From contig NC_058341.1 in NCBI RefSeq assembly GCF_905475395.1, positions 68,331,501-68,395,500 of the forward strand: DNA of 64,000 bases, written 5' to 3'. Made by a program: the position numbers and the translations under genes. The notes beneath the pieces were generated by a model. That model did no database searches. It had not been told where the DNA came from and was given only the letters and a program-made list of their open reading frames with translations. Shown here in pieces: positions 11,396 to 23,389 of this stretch. Positions within the stretch are counted from its first letter, which is position 1; the number at the start of each line of letters is the position of its first letter. The stretch is from Chrysoperla carnea (Eukaryota > Arthropoda > Insecta > Neuroptera > Chrysopidae).

Positions 11396-11767
11396 CGTAA
11401 ATGTTGAAATGAATAAATTGGTAATCAGTAAAATTGCATAAGAACACAATGTATGGTGTTTGTATAGTGTATAAGAAGGAAAACTTATGTCAGTGACATT
11501 GGGAAATTCCGACTTCTCTGCTTATTTATTTTACCGAAATCAATTTATTTATTTTTTTAATTTTAATTCGTTTTTACTGGATTAAAAAAAATAAAATAAA
11601 ATTTACTTCCTTTATAAAATTTAAAGCAACTATAGCCAATCTGTATTACCACCATTTAATTTCGGTTACAGGTATTCATTGCGTGCAGGGCTAACCTTAA
11701 CGCTGCTCGTATAGAATAGTTATAAATTCGATATAATAATATTGCCCATATACAAGATGTCGTTTTA
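11396..11767. other. Non-coding AT-rich stretch
   Basis: Nothing recognisable on either strand. Confidence 0.4.
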
Positions 11768-12430
11768 ACTTGCCATATGAGTGAAACCCAAAAAAGAAAT
11801 TTAATTGAGGAAAATGCTTCCAACGAACAATGTTAATTTCAAAGACACACAGACATTCTACGGATATTGAATTCAATATAAGTTTTTCGGGTCAATTAAA
11901 ATCCCCTTCCAATTCATAACTTTGAAACATTAGACTAACACTTTAAATTTGTTCTTCATAAAAACGCAAACATTTTTTTAATAAAACATGTAATTGTAAA
12001 CTGAATAGTTGAGATAGTAACTGATAGCAAAAATACCCTGTAAAAAACTACAAATCATAGCTTTTCCGCGTTCTTCTTTCAATTTGAACAGAAATTGTCT
12101 TTAAATAAAAGCAAACCATTTTTATTGAAAATTTTTTTCGTTGAGTGCCTAGATTTCGCAAAATTCTCAGTCCGTTTCTGTCTAAACTGTACGGTTAGCG
12201 GAAAATGTTTCGAACAGAAATGTTACTTTTAATAACAATTTTCTAATTTAAAGTGTTCATCTATCTATTACCAGGTATGGCATAGAGAGAGCTTTCGTTG
12301 GTCCTAAAAACGGAGTTTAAAGTCTGCGTAAGATGTATCTATAGACCCAACAAATTTTACTTGAAGCAATTGTATCAGTAAAAATCATTTTTCGAGATTC
12401 AAGGCATATGTCAACTTAAAAAAGATATCC
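11768..12430 (+). mobile_element. Foldback MITE family B, copy 1
   Basis: The outer ends are imperfect inverted repeats (agatgtcgttttaacttgcc and the complement of gtcaacttaaaaaagatat). The two halves are also inverted versions of each other: 'cactttaaatttgttctt' at about 11940 matches the complement of 'ttctaatttaaagtgttc' at about 12240. A second copy in opposite orientation lies at 29870-30490 with the same internal order. No frame is present; it is non-autonomous. Confidence 0.75.
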
Positions 12431-13284
12431 TATTTATAAATAAATATACACAACCAAAGATTTGAAGGAAAATTTGTCACAAAGACTGAATTTTGCAAAA
12501 TTAAACAGATTATATCAATGTGGAGTCCATTGGGATAAAATTATTTGAAAAACTACAAAATGATATTTTAACTTTCATGTTGAAAGAAAGAAATGTTCGT
12601 ACTTCTCTTGTTGAAAAGACCAAAGTTTTCAAAATGAACAGTTTTAACGTACAAAGAACAAACCTTGTAAAGTGACTTGATATACTGTTGACTGTGTTAG
12701 GATCATGTGGTTACAATAAAAATAATGGCCTTTTAACGAATAAATGTTATGTATTCTCAGTATGACGTACATGCACATAAAAGCTATTCTATTTAAAATA
12801 TAATTGAGTTATTAAAACAATGGTTTCAAATTTATCAAATTATGTAAACAATTACAAAAATCTGAAATTACTACCGGAAGGTAATTTATGTACCCTCGCT
12901 GGTATATAAAATGGAATAATAATTAAGATAATAAATTTTTGTTAAGAAAAATTTAATTTTAAATTAGTGAAAATAACTTAGTTTGTTATCTTCACTTAAT
13001 ATTTAAACTATCTGTACTATTAATTATAAAAAAAAATGACACTACATTACATTGGAAATAGGGATAGGGATTGTTTTATACAGGTAAAATATATGTACAG
13101 TTTTCAATTTATTTTTTAAAAGTAAAGTGCCATAAATTGTATCTCCTTTTCACCATTTTAACAGGTAACCTAAATTTAGCTTTGAAATGAAATTCATAGA
13201 TGGCGCAGTGAAATGTCAAAGTCAAATTTAATTAATTTTTGTTTTAAATTTATCTTTATAAGTTTATCTTTTACACATTTAAAA
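12431..13284. other. Non-coding AT-rich stretch
   Basis: No coding motif or second copy recognised. Confidence 0.4.
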
Positions 13285-13575
13285 TACTAGTTTGATACCC
13301 GCCCACTTCACTGGGATTGAAATTGAAAATCACCGCTTTATAGCCTCCAGCTCTCTTGATCTGACTTATCTTACTTCCATAACAATCGAAGGGATTGTTT
13401 AACACAGCTTAAATATATCAAAGTTTTCAATTTTTTAACGGTTAAAATAGTCATAATTCATTAAGTATTTCAGAAAAGGTGGCCATGAATTGTTTTACAT
13501 TTACTATTTTAAATTTTTACAGAAATATTTTATTATGGTATAAATTATAGCTCATGTGTTATTCTGATGTCTGAG
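13285..13575 (-). mobile_element. Helitron-like non-autonomous repeat (family F), copy 1
   Basis: Read on the minus strand it ends in a G/C-rich stretch (cagtgaagtgggcgggtatc) followed by CTAG and T, the 3' signature of Helitrons. The same sequence occurs on the plus strand at 37860-38372, where the shared blocks (the 'ctataaagcggtg' patch, 'gtcataattcatt', 'tttactattttaaattttta', 'aataacacatga') occur in the matching order. There is no frame. Confidence 0.65.
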
Positions 13576-13879
13576 CTGTATTAGTGTCCAGTTCTATTTC
13601 ATAACTTTACGATTAAAATGTAAAAAATGTAAAAGTAAAGGTCAACTTGGTTTTGTATGCTGCAATGTGAGCTCAGATATCGCTTGGGAGCACTTTCTAG
13701 TCCACACCTACGTTAATTTCTGAAAAAGTTAAACTTGTGTAATATTCAGCTGATAAGTAATCCTTTACTAACCAATGATCTCCATTTATATGAAAATACG
13801 AATATTTTATTTTTCTTAGGGTTCTTCTAAGGGTAATTATACTAGAATATGGCGCGTCAAAAAATGCAAGAAACCCAAA

Positions 13880-14240
13880 CTTTCTGCCACGTGGTAATAA
13901 TGTGTGTTCCTATGGGTCACTAGAGATCAAACGCGTGGGCCGATTTTGATTATTTAGACGTCAATCGATTTGTTTTAACCTTGGGAGTGATACTGAAGAT
14001 ATGGCAGTCATGCAAATTCTATATGCCCACCAACAGACGTCATTTTGTGAAAGGAATGTATTTTTATGTCAATCGATTTGTCTTTACTTTGCGAGTGCTA
14101 CTGACGATATGGCAGTACTTAATGAAAATTCAATACGACGATCAACAGACGCCATATTGTGAAAGCAATGTATGTGTGTTCATATGTGGCACACTAAATT
14201 CCAAACGCGCGGGCCTATTTTGATTGCCGGTGAACTATGT
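13880..14240. repeat. Two-copy tandem repeat, about 108 bp period
   Basis: gtcaatcgatttgt at 13960 recurs at 14068, each followed by an 'atatggcagt' block, 'caacagacg' and 'tgtgaaag.aatgtat'. Flanking patches with 'aaacgcg.gggcc.attttgat' occur before and after (13929 and 14198), so the array continues as partial units. The 80-codon frame at 13981-14223 is a by-product. Confidence 0.75.
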
Positions 14241-14298
14241 CAAGAGGTGTATCATTGAATAGTTAAATTGAATTATTAAATGTTAAATAGACTAACGA

Positions 14299-14450
14299 CT
14301 GACGTAATACTGATTAAAAAAATAAAACTGAAAGGAAAAGAACTTTAAGCATAGATAGCGACTAACCAGGCGTTTGTATAGTGACTTTAACAATCAGGAT
14401 CGATTAAAATCTAGGCCGGCTGAAATCTTTCCAAGACTCTCCCCAACTTT
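14299..14450. repeat. Partial arm related to the 14830 foldback
   Basis: It carries 'aaactgaaaggaaaagaa', 'agtgactttaacaatc' and 'ccggctgaaatcttt' in the same order as the left arm of the 14830-15084 element, but without a matching right arm. Confidence 0.6.
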
Positions 14451-14829
14451 AATTACAGGGAATGTGTTTGTAATTAATTGCAGGGAGCTTCACTTTATGG
14501 AACTCCATCATAAGGATTTTAAGATATTAAACTTCCGAAACTGCCTTAGGCTATTTATGTATAATTTGATGACAAAACTATTTAAGACAATGTACCTGGA
14601 GTAGGAGATGTACCTGGAGTAATTACAAGGAACTACTTTAGATAAAGGTGTAGTTGATTTAAGTTAACGTATTTTTATATATCTAGATGGACTAATAATC
14701 AGTAGTTTAGATCACCGTTAGGGCACTTAACAAACCTAATAATATTAACTCTCTCAATGAAATGCCAAAATTGCTAAATTCACCGCCTTATAATCATAAC
14801 TAAAAAGTGTAAAATAAAAAAATTAATTA
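14451..14829. other. Non-coding stretch
   Basis: The 76-codon frame at 14374-14604 overlaps its start and has no motif. There is a short repeat of 'gtacctggagtag' at 14591-14622. Confidence 0.4.
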
Positions 14830-15084
14830 AAAAAATCAAAAAACCCGACTGGGTAAACCAAACTTCATAAAAAATGAACTGAAAAGAAAAAAACAAATCC
14901 AACAGTTTACATAGCGACTTTAACAGTCGGGGCCCATTAAAGTCTATACCGGCTCAAATCTTCCTAATATTGGGTCTGACTGTTCAAGTCGCTATGTAAA
15001 CTGTTTGGCTTGTTTTTTTCTTTTCAGTTCATTTTTTATGTAGTTTGGTTTAATTTTTACTCAGTCGGGTTTTTTGATTTTTTA
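14830..15084. mobile_element. Foldback MITE with CCCGACTG ends
   Basis: Arms of about 110 bases (14830-14940 and 14970-15084) are strong inverted copies. Both carry aaaaaacccgactg at the ends, 'atgaactgaaaagaaaaaa' inside, and 'acagtttacatagcgactt' near the centre. The spacer is about 30 bases. The ends resemble those of the element at 28367-28618 (accccgaccg). Confidence 0.85.
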
Positions 15085-15615
15085 AATTTAGTTTTTTATT
15101 TTCCTTTCCGAGTATATCTTTAACTATTCTGTGTCATAATTTAATCTTCTATTGTGAATAAAATGTATCACAAATTATCCTGTAGCCAATATCAAATATC
15201 AAGAACATTAACTTAACTATTATTACCTAAGAAGTCATCCTTCTTGTTAATAAGTAAACCAGAATAGAGTATCATTATTATATCGAATAAAATAACTGAT
15301 TACAATTATTATCCATTTGTTATTCTGTTTATACATAGTATGTATTCCTTAAGGATTTAATTTATACATAAATTTAGTTATAAAAATGGTTTTTAATGGG
15401 TTAATTTACTTTTTAGTAATGTATAAAAAATGTACAACGCACAAAAAAAACAATTTTTTACGACGCTGAAGAATAATTTACAGAAGCTTTGGCTACGAAA
15501 AAATATATTATTATAAGAAAAATCATGAAACATAACAAAAAACAAAATTATTTTGATATTGTCATAAAATGTTACTTCCGTAATTGTCATGTTAATGCTG
15601 TTATGTACAAACAAT
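15085..15615. other. Non-coding AT-rich stretch
   Basis: No gene. The 73-codon minus-strand frame at 15393-15614 is low-complexity, hydrophobic and has no known motif. Confidence 0.4.
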
Positions 15616-16071
15616 TTCTGATTGGCGTGAAACTTTGAATATAATAAAATTACAATTGAATTTTAAGCACTGCGATTATACCCTTTACTCTTTTGATATG
15701 AAATTTCGATATGTTAAAGTTATTCATATTTTACCTGCAATGGATACTTTTATTTTTCGAAAATCCTGTTAATTTTCCCAATTTTCATTCTTCACACCGA
15801 AATAAGCAAAATTTCTACAGGCCTAGAGCAGGTAAAAATACCCTCCCATTAAATGATGAAAGAAAAATTGCAGGGCAGGTATGATTACCTATAACATTTC
15901 AAAATTTCAAATTGATAAATTAAAGGGTATAATCGTAGTGTTGTAATTATAACTTTAACCATACTTATCTGAAAAACCGCTTTTCTTTATGAACTTTTTT
16001 CACTAATGTAAACTTAAGAGGATTCTTAAAAAAGTTATGAAATCTCACGCCAATCAAAAAATGTTTCAGGC
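15616..16071. repeat. Foldback element, nested inverted repeats
   Basis: The inner arms at about 15664-15760 and 15865-15945 are inverted copies built on gcgattatacccttta. The outer arms share ctgattggcgtgaaa (15617) and its complement ttcatgaa-free form 'ctcacgccaatcaaa' (16043). The right arm has about 100 extra bases between the two blocks. No coding frame. Confidence 0.75.
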
Positions 16072-16344
16072 TAATCAAAAATTTGTACAAGACAGCCCTA
16101 AATAAAAGTGAAATAAATTTCTCTGAGTCGTTGATATAAAAACATAACAGTTTGAGGTTATTCAATTACAGCGAGTTGAATCCGATGTGAATAGTCTTTT
16201 CTAAGAGAGTATTAAACCGAGAGCTTCTATCAGAAAAATTTTGTCTATACAATGTCAAATTTTTGAAAATGTAGCTCAAAAGTTATATTATATCTCTATC
16301 GCTTTTCATCTTGGGTTGAAAATAGCTTTGCATCTTCTAAAACT

Positions 16345-16460
16345 TTAGAGATAGAGTTTTAATGTATAAAATATTCCTTATACTAAAATAAACAACTTTT
16401 GTTTGAAACATTTTCGTAAACATCACTGTTTACGCATGAGGACACAAATAAGGTTAGGAA
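16345..16460 (+). repeat. Dispersed family A fragment
   Basis: It contains 'aaacaacttttgtttgaaac' and 'cgtaaacatcactgttta' in the order found in the complete copies at 39838 and 48432. Confidence 0.7.
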
Positions 16461-16740
16461 CATTATGCAGTAATAAAATGCAATACTAAATTTCGGGAAC
16501 ATAAAAATAAAAATGAAATACAATGAAAATAAATGATTAAATTTTCTAAGTTATCTCCACGTTTCGTTGGTGTTTATTTTTACTATCCAAGTTCCCGAGT
16601 TTTAGTATTGCATTTTATCATTAAATCATGGATGAGAATAATCGGAATATTACGTAGTATGTATACATGTATTGTATATATTTTTAATTTATACGTTACA
16701 TATATTATGCATGTGCTTGTTTGTGATAGCATATACTATT

Positions 16741-17118
16741 CGTTGTGTGCGTAGTCATGGTAGGGATAATAAAATCGATGCCAGCGCTTTAAGTGAAAAA
16801 TTTTGGAGATAAAGGAGGCTGTTATGACTAATTTGCAATTATTTACATGTTAATGATATAGAAACTGTCAAATTAAAATGATTGAAAAACACTAATTAAT
16901 TAAACTTAATGCATTAAAAATTGTGAAAATAAGAAATCAAATTGTACAAATATTATTTTTCAAATGTAAATTATCATAATTATTTATTTAAATTTGTGAA
17001 ACAAGAATATTAAATTTTAAATGTAAGTTTTCAATGCAATCCATACAATTCTATATGCATCCATACTAAAGTAGTATATCGTTGTCATGGAAACGAAACT
17101 CACACACGAAGCGAATAC
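16741..17118 (+). repeat. Dispersed repeat H, copy 1
   Basis: It is almost identical, base for base, to 58276-58663, apart from scattered substitutions and one roughly 10-base indel near the end. Similarity begins sharply at cgttgtgtgcgtagtcatgg and ends at gcgaatac. I find no terminal inverted repeat, poly-A tail or frame, so its class is unknown. The sharp edges and near-identity indicate a recent transposition or duplication. Confidence 0.85.
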
Positions 17119-17234
17119 TATGTTCACTGAGGAAGTGAGAAGAAAGACACTCTTATTACTTTGTGTGAAAGAATGACTATCTTTCTTTACTTTCATGCCG
17201 TTCAAAGGCAAACAATTGCGTAATCAATACTGTC

Positions 17235-17297
17235 TTGTCTTTACATGGTATTTCAAAAATTAACTCAGTCAATTGTTTGTTATCACTTGTTTATTAT
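17235..17297 (+). repeat. Family A 3' end fragment
   Basis: 'acatggtatttcaaaaatta' followed by 'actcagtcaattgtttg' and cacttgtt is the shared 3' end of family A. Confidence 0.7.
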
Positions 17298-17416
17298 AAA
17301 ATTAGCATATTATTATAAAAAATTGAAAAACTGAACGGTATATGTATGTTCGGTAAGTCACCGGGTGGTGATTGTGGCGGAGTATAACTTAGTGCGTTCA
17401 TAAAACTGTGTTATTA

Positions 17417-19048
17417 CCCTCTAAAATTAAATTAATGAAATTTTCACTAATTCAGCTAGTGAAATTTTTTTCACTGTAAAATGAGTGATTTTACTAGATT
17501 AATCAGTGAAACATTCACTATCTCAATTAGTGATTTCAATTTTCACTAATTCAATAGTAGTTTTCATCAATTAGCAGTTGCTTTGTCACTAACTGTATTA
17601 GTCAGTTTAGAATTCACTAATTATGCAGTTATTTTTCTTGGTTATCAGTGATTTTATGACTAATTGCATTGGTGGCTTTGATTTTCACTAATTTATCAGT
17701 GATTGTTTCCCCTTTTTATTTAAAGTATGCTCTTTATTTACTTGTACGAACGGAGACATATAACATACTTGTATGAACCAAGACATAACAGTATAATAAA
17801 AGAATATTTTAGTTTTATGACCTATTCTTTTATCACTTCAACAGTTTCAAATGATCTTTCGTGCAAAGAAGACTGTCGAATTTTGATTTAAAAATTTTGA
17901 TCCAGAGTAAGTGAAGTTTTTCCTCTTGTTATTAGTTACATTGCAATGTTTTAATCATAGCACCAGCACACAAAAAAAAAAGTAAGTGGAATGTGCGTTT
18001 GACCGGACCTAATGTGATTTTTCAAAGTCTTTGGATCTAAACACGTACTTAATGTATACAAAAATACAAGAAACGTAAGTAAGTAAACGTAAGTTCTACT
18101 CTTTTTAAGTGTATAATAGTAAAATATAAATTTTTTAATCCAACAGTTATTTTATATGTTTCTAGGAAGGGAGGTATTTGAAAAATTTTTTCGAAGAAGT
18201 AACTGCGAACTCCAAAGAAAGCATTCAACCCTACATAATAATAGAATCGGGACAATCTGGAAACAGTTCAATTATTCAAGGCGATGGAAGTAGGCAAAAA
18301 ACTGGAACCAATATTTGCATTTGATTGACTATACAGATGTTATTATGTATTAAAGGAGTATCCAAAGGAATTAATGAATTTTTATAATTTAATCGATTAC
18401 TTTATTTTTAAAATGGGAGTAAAACCCAAAAATATTGTATCAGCTATTCATATAACTATGTAATTCATTAAAATCAATAATGAAATTCATAATAGTTCTA
18501 ACAATGAAAAATGTACTTTTGCAGTAACCGATAACTTTCTTTCTAGTGCTTCAACTAGAAAATTTATAATATATGATGAACAAAGACAATAAAATTTTTA
18601 TTAAATGAACATATTTTTTCCTTTTCCTAATAAAAAATTATTTTACTTACAAGTACCCAATTGAATAGAATAGTATTTTTAACTGATAAATTAGTGAATT
18701 TTGCTAATTCACAACAATAAAGGAATTAGTAAATTCTGTTAATTTAATTGGCGATTTTCACTAATAGACCGTTTGATGTAACTAATGGATTAGTGAAAAG
18801 TACTGTCACCATTAAATTAGTTATTTTCACTCACAAATTAGTGATTTAAATTTTTACTTATTAATTAGTGAAATATTTTTCCATTTATCAATTAGTGAAT
18901 TTTATTTTCACTGATGAATTAGTGATTTCTTTTTTCACTGAATCATTCAGTGAATTTTCACTAATTCTAAGTTGCTGGATTTCAACTAAAAAAATTATTG
19001 AAATTTCACTGTGAATTAGTGAAATTTCACTAATTTAATTTTAGAGAG
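17417..19048. mobile_element. 1.6 kb TIR element with arrays of TTAGTGAA/TTCACTAA words
   Basis: The ends are inverted copies (C[C/T]CTCTAAAATTAAATTA then 'tgaaattttcactaattc'), each next to a TA that could be the target duplication (17415-17416 and 19049-19050). Each terminal 300-370 bases is packed with the word ttagtga or its complement tcactaa in both orientations, about every 20-30 bases. The middle (17720-18660) is ordinary AT-rich sequence. Its longest frame (18049-18255, minus strand, 68 codons) has no motif, so the copy looks non-autonomous. Dense subterminal repeats are known as transposase-binding sites in several DNA transposon superfamilies; the superfamily here is unknown. Confidence 0.8.
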
Positions 19049-19388
19049 TAGGGTTTTTAAAATCGTCGGGTATTTGGTACCCGGCAACAATGATGTCGGA
19101 TCAAAACTTGAAAAGCACTTCACGAGGCCTCACTCAAAAACTGAGTCTATTGTGTCGATTCGACTTGCATTTTTCTTCTGTTTTCTCAATACAATTTCCG
19201 TTTTACAGAATGCGGAAATCAGTATATCATCAGAACAGACTTTTTGCTAAGTATTAATAATTCAATAATTGGTTCACTGGGATTTCATGTTTATAAATAA
19301 AAAATGATTAAACAATTGCTCACAGTATGTCCCAATTTTTGGCTTTTCACAAAAAAAAAAAAAAAAACAAAACAAAACAAAACAAAAC

Positions 19389-19956
19389 AAGTGAAAACAA
19401 GCAATTGATTGAGTTGATTATTTAAATACCATGTATATAGACAGTGTTGATTACGGAATCGTTTGTTTTTTATGTCAAGTAAGAACGAAAGCCACTCTCA
19501 GTTGTCACACAGAAGTGATATTCTCATATAATACATACTATATAATTAACGCCTGATTTGGGCCTTACGGGTAAACAGTGATGTTAACGAAAAAATGTTT
19601 CAAATAAAAGTCGGTAATTTTTTTATGAGGAACATTTAAACTTTTTACCATCTCTAACGGTTTACAAGATGGGTCTTACGGACCAAGGACCCAGTTGACC
19701 TATGTTGCTCATTTACGAACTCAACCTTACTTTTCACGTTCTTAGCACGCTATAAAAAATAAACAGCTTGATATCTCTTGCTTCTCTTGTTTGAGTTGCC
19801 GCGTCGACAGACAGAATGACAACCGAAATGGGACTAATTAGGTGATTTTATGAACACCTATACCTAAATTTTGTTCGTAGCCCAATATAACAATATAACT
19901 TGGAGCTAAACTTAGTATACCTTGATATATTTCATATATACATGGTATAAAAATTG
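19389..19956 (-). repeat. Dispersed family A, near-complete copy
   Basis: Read on the minus strand it starts with ataccatgtatatatg, passes through 'taattagtcccatttcggtt', the 'gtccgtaagacccatcttg' patch and 'catcactgtttacccgtaag', and ends with the 'caattgcttgttttcacttg' block. There is no long frame. An AAAAC-type low-complexity run (19350-19390) abuts its end. Confidence 0.8.
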
Positions 19957-21479
19957 TTGAGAATTTGAGAAATGATATTTGAAATTGCACGAATGACCTG
20001 TCTAGGTGATTTTAAAAAAAATTATGATGAAATTATTAAAATTTCGCAATTCTTTTTAGAACTCTATTTCATTTGAAAGAAGGGCTAAAAATACGAAAAA
20101 AGGACTGAATTACAACTATTTTTGTCCAAAGCGGGATTTTGTGACTTTTCGTCAATATCATATCCTTGTTTTCGTCTTTTGTATGATCGGGTTTTTATGT
20201 TTAACATTTGTTGCATCAGTTTCATCGTTTTCAGTTTCAGTTTCACCCAACAGAAAGTTGAGGCATAAGGAGAATAACTAGTACGTTAAATAAATAATAA
20301 AGCAAATAAAATACAATCATCAAAATTTGTTGGTGATTTTGTAAGACTAATTTGTCAAGTGTTTATTGACACCCTTCGTTAGTGTGGGCGTTGATTGAAA
20401 CATTTTTATGACATTTTTAGTGTCACATAAAAAAAAATCATACAACAATTTCGAATCTGAACAGACATTTCATTTAATCACACCAAATTTTCGGTTACAC
20501 TAAAAATACGTCATAATATTGTAAAAAGTCGATAAAAATGTTATAGTGAATGTTTCTAACAAAAATGAAATTCTGAAAACTTACAAAAATTATTTCGATT
20601 GATTACAATAAGATTATCTGTGAAACTTTAGAGATTATCGAATTGTTAACTAAGAAAAATAGTATGAGACATATCTAATTTAAAAGTAAATAAATAAAAT
20701 CGAATACGTGCAAATTCGCACAGTCGGTGTTCCATACTAATAAAAGTTGTTAAAAATCGTACAATTAATTGACTTTTATCCGTTTGGTTTGTTTCAAGAA
20801 AATTTGGGCTATTCAAACACTTGACTATCATATAGTAAATTAATTGAATTTAAGATTCAATAATGGGTATTTAGAAAAGAAAATAGACTCGGTCCTTGCT
20901 ACGAATAAAAATCGATGCAATTTTTTTTCCATATAAAATACAACTTTTAAGGGTAGGTATAGCTTGCCCATAACTTTTTTAAACAATTTTGTCATTGTTT
21001 AAATCTTGAAACCTTACTATGGCAATGATTGTCGGGTACAATTTAATTTTTTTTTTTTTTTAACTTAAATCTCATGAACGGAATTTAAAAATAATTTTTC
21101 CAGAAAATCAATAATATGACTCAAAATAATGTTCTATTTTCCTTAAAATTATTATATAATTTCGTAATAACTTGCTTTTATGACAAATTTATTAACTTTT
21201 AAAGCAAAAAATTGATACCTCGATGATTGACATTTCGAAAGCTAAAAATATCATCTTTAAAAGCGTTCTATTTAAGTTTATAAAATAATTACCTTGTATC
21301 TTAAACAAAAAACATCAAACATCAATTATAATTCAATCACTAAACCCGTCAACACTCCTGTTAACCGTTCGGTAATCATTAGTCCCGGGATGAGAGATTT
21401 GCTCACGCGTTCTGTACATGCGTCAAATATTTCGTACGTTAAAAATTTTTTAATTTACTGCGTACGAATTTGAATAGGT
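19957..21479. other. Non-coding AT-rich stretch
   Basis: No gene. A weak inverted pair (tgacatttttagtgt at 20411 and its counterpart near 20500) may mark a degraded foldback at about 20395-20570. The 61-codon minus-strand frame at 20646 has no motif. Confidence 0.4.
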
Positions 21480-21750
21480 GAATAATTTTAGAACAAAAAT
21501 AAAAATAATCATAACCATTACAGAAAATAATTATACTCATAGGTCTATACTAGTTAGAAGAATGCTTTCAATAAAAATTAAAATATAAATTAATCATAAA
21601 TAAAAATAACTTACGTCATCTGCATTATGAAAATTTATTAATATTTATTATTCACTATTATCGCAATATCCGTAAACTAACGAAAAATACACGAACATAC
21701 CCGAAAATTTCCGAAGGTAATATTTTTTCTTACATCTTTATTCACAAAAT
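21480..21750 (+). repeat. Dispersed repeat I, copy 1
   Basis: It shares, in reverse orientation, a series of blocks with 40440-40765: 'agaatgctttcaataaaa', 'cgtcatctgcat', and 'acccgaaaatttcc' followed by gtaatattttttc. It is non-coding. Confidence 0.65.
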
Positions 21751-22369
21751 GAGAAAAATTATTACAATTGTTGAAGGGCTACAAGAAAAAATTTAGCTTA
21801 GAACTGTAGATTGAAAAAATCTGAAAAATTTTCCATCACAAATACCATTTGAAAAGGTTATGTTTTAAATCGAGCGTCAGCAAAATGCTCAGAGTGGGAG
21901 TGGACGGGTTGACTATTTGGAATTGTTTAAAACTTCAAAGTATTAAACTTGGCATACAAATTTAATCAAATTACATGCTCAACATTTTTGTATTTTTCAT
22001 AATTAAATCTAATGCGATTAATATTTAAACATTATTAGAACATCAGACTACCTTAGATTATCATTAAATAAGTTCTTAATTTATTTCGATTTTTTTCTAG
22101 TGCTTGCAAAAATTTTCAATTAAAAAAATATACACACACACAAACATTTAATGAAAGTCAGAACGGACACAAATTTCTATATCCTTCCTTAGTTTTTCGC
22201 TTATCCTATAATAATATCATAATTCTTCGTAAATAGTTGAAAGTAAATAGTTTGGTAAAAATCAACAAAGTTATATTGTTTTTTCCTTGTTTAGTTTTAT
22301 TTATATATTTAATATGTATTTAGTTCAAGGCTATTTTTAACCGAATTCAAACAAAAACGGAGTAGGTTA
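21751..22369. other. Non-coding AT-rich stretch
   Basis: No recognisable feature. Confidence 0.4.
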
Positions 22370-22615
22370 TCAGTATTTTCTTTTTTTTATGTGTGTTACC
22401 TCAGAACTTTCGACTGGGTGAACCGATTTTGATGATTCTTTATCTGTTTGAAATCTGGAGCTTCCCTTGTGGTCTCATTTCATTTTACTTCAGTTCTAAT
22501 AACGGCATCCACACAGATAATATATATAGATATATATTATCTGTGTAAAACACAGAGTTTTATGGAAGGGGGATAAGTGGGTTTAGCGAAGCGGACAGAT
22601 ATCAAATCTAGTTAG
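22370..22615 (+). mobile_element. Helitron-like non-autonomous remnant
   Basis: It has the layout of a common insect non-autonomous Helitron: 'gaaccgattttgatgattct' early, then a G-rich stretch 'gggtttagcgaagcggac', ending with CTAG followed by T at about 22610. A 36 bp perfect palindrome (22511-22546) sits inside it. It is assigned by terminal structure only. Confidence 0.5.
22511..22546. repeat. Perfect 36 bp palindrome
   Basis: Seventeen bases (acacagataatatatat), a 2-base centre, then the exact complement. It would form a long AT-rich hairpin. Confidence 0.9.
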
Positions 22616-23385
22616 ATATATATTTTCGTAAGATACATTTCCAAAATATGCATTATTCGTATAATAGCGTTCTAATTTGCTATTATTACCATTCCGTAGA
22701 AACCTCCATTTAATCATGTGTGTGAGGCGCCATCACTTTCTAATGTGTGATCACTTTCTATTTTATTGTGGCAATGTGGGATAGCGTCGAGTATTATTTG
22801 ATTGGCAGTTTACAATATTTTCGTAAGCATTAGATTCGTTTCATTCAACACAACATTTCATTTCACTTTAACTGTAAATAAATTTTCACATAAAAATATA
22901 TTTTATTTGTGCGTGCGTGTGAGCGAAAAAAAATGTTGTTATTATTCAATGAAATGGTAAAATAAATATTTGATATCGTAGGCAGTTGTCTAGACATTAG
23001 ATCATACATATTAAAAAGTTTATTAAGTAGATAATAATATTCTTAGATGTTGTTATTTTGCCATGTATTTAATATAAAATAAAATATATTTAAATATATT
23101 ATAAGTTTAGTTATTTTTATGATTATGTTGCTACCAACGAGCTACTAATATTTATTATTTTATAAAAAAAATTGGATAACTTTTTGAAGGGTTAAACAAA
23201 AGTCAGGTAAATATGTATACATCAAACGAACTTGAGTTAAACAAGTGATATACATGATTGAGGTCACGGAGGTAGGTATAAATAGTTGTGTTCAGAAGCT
23301 TATATTTTTAGCTTATATGAAAGCTTTTTGTGATTATTTTGTCCTATTTCAATGCAAAATCCGTCAAATTTAATGTGGGTGGAAG
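22616..23385. other. Non-coding AT-rich stretch
   Basis: Nothing recognisable. Confidence 0.4.
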
Positions 23386-23389
23386 GTAC

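Noticed and set aside
13981..14223. 80-codon frame as a gene
   Set aside because: It coincides with a 108 bp tandem repeat and opens at a non-ATG codon.
17410..17710. CRISPR-like array of short repeats
   Set aside because: The words occur in both orientations, with irregular spacing and no fixed spacer length. The DNA is clearly animal and full of transposons, so it is a TIR element end.
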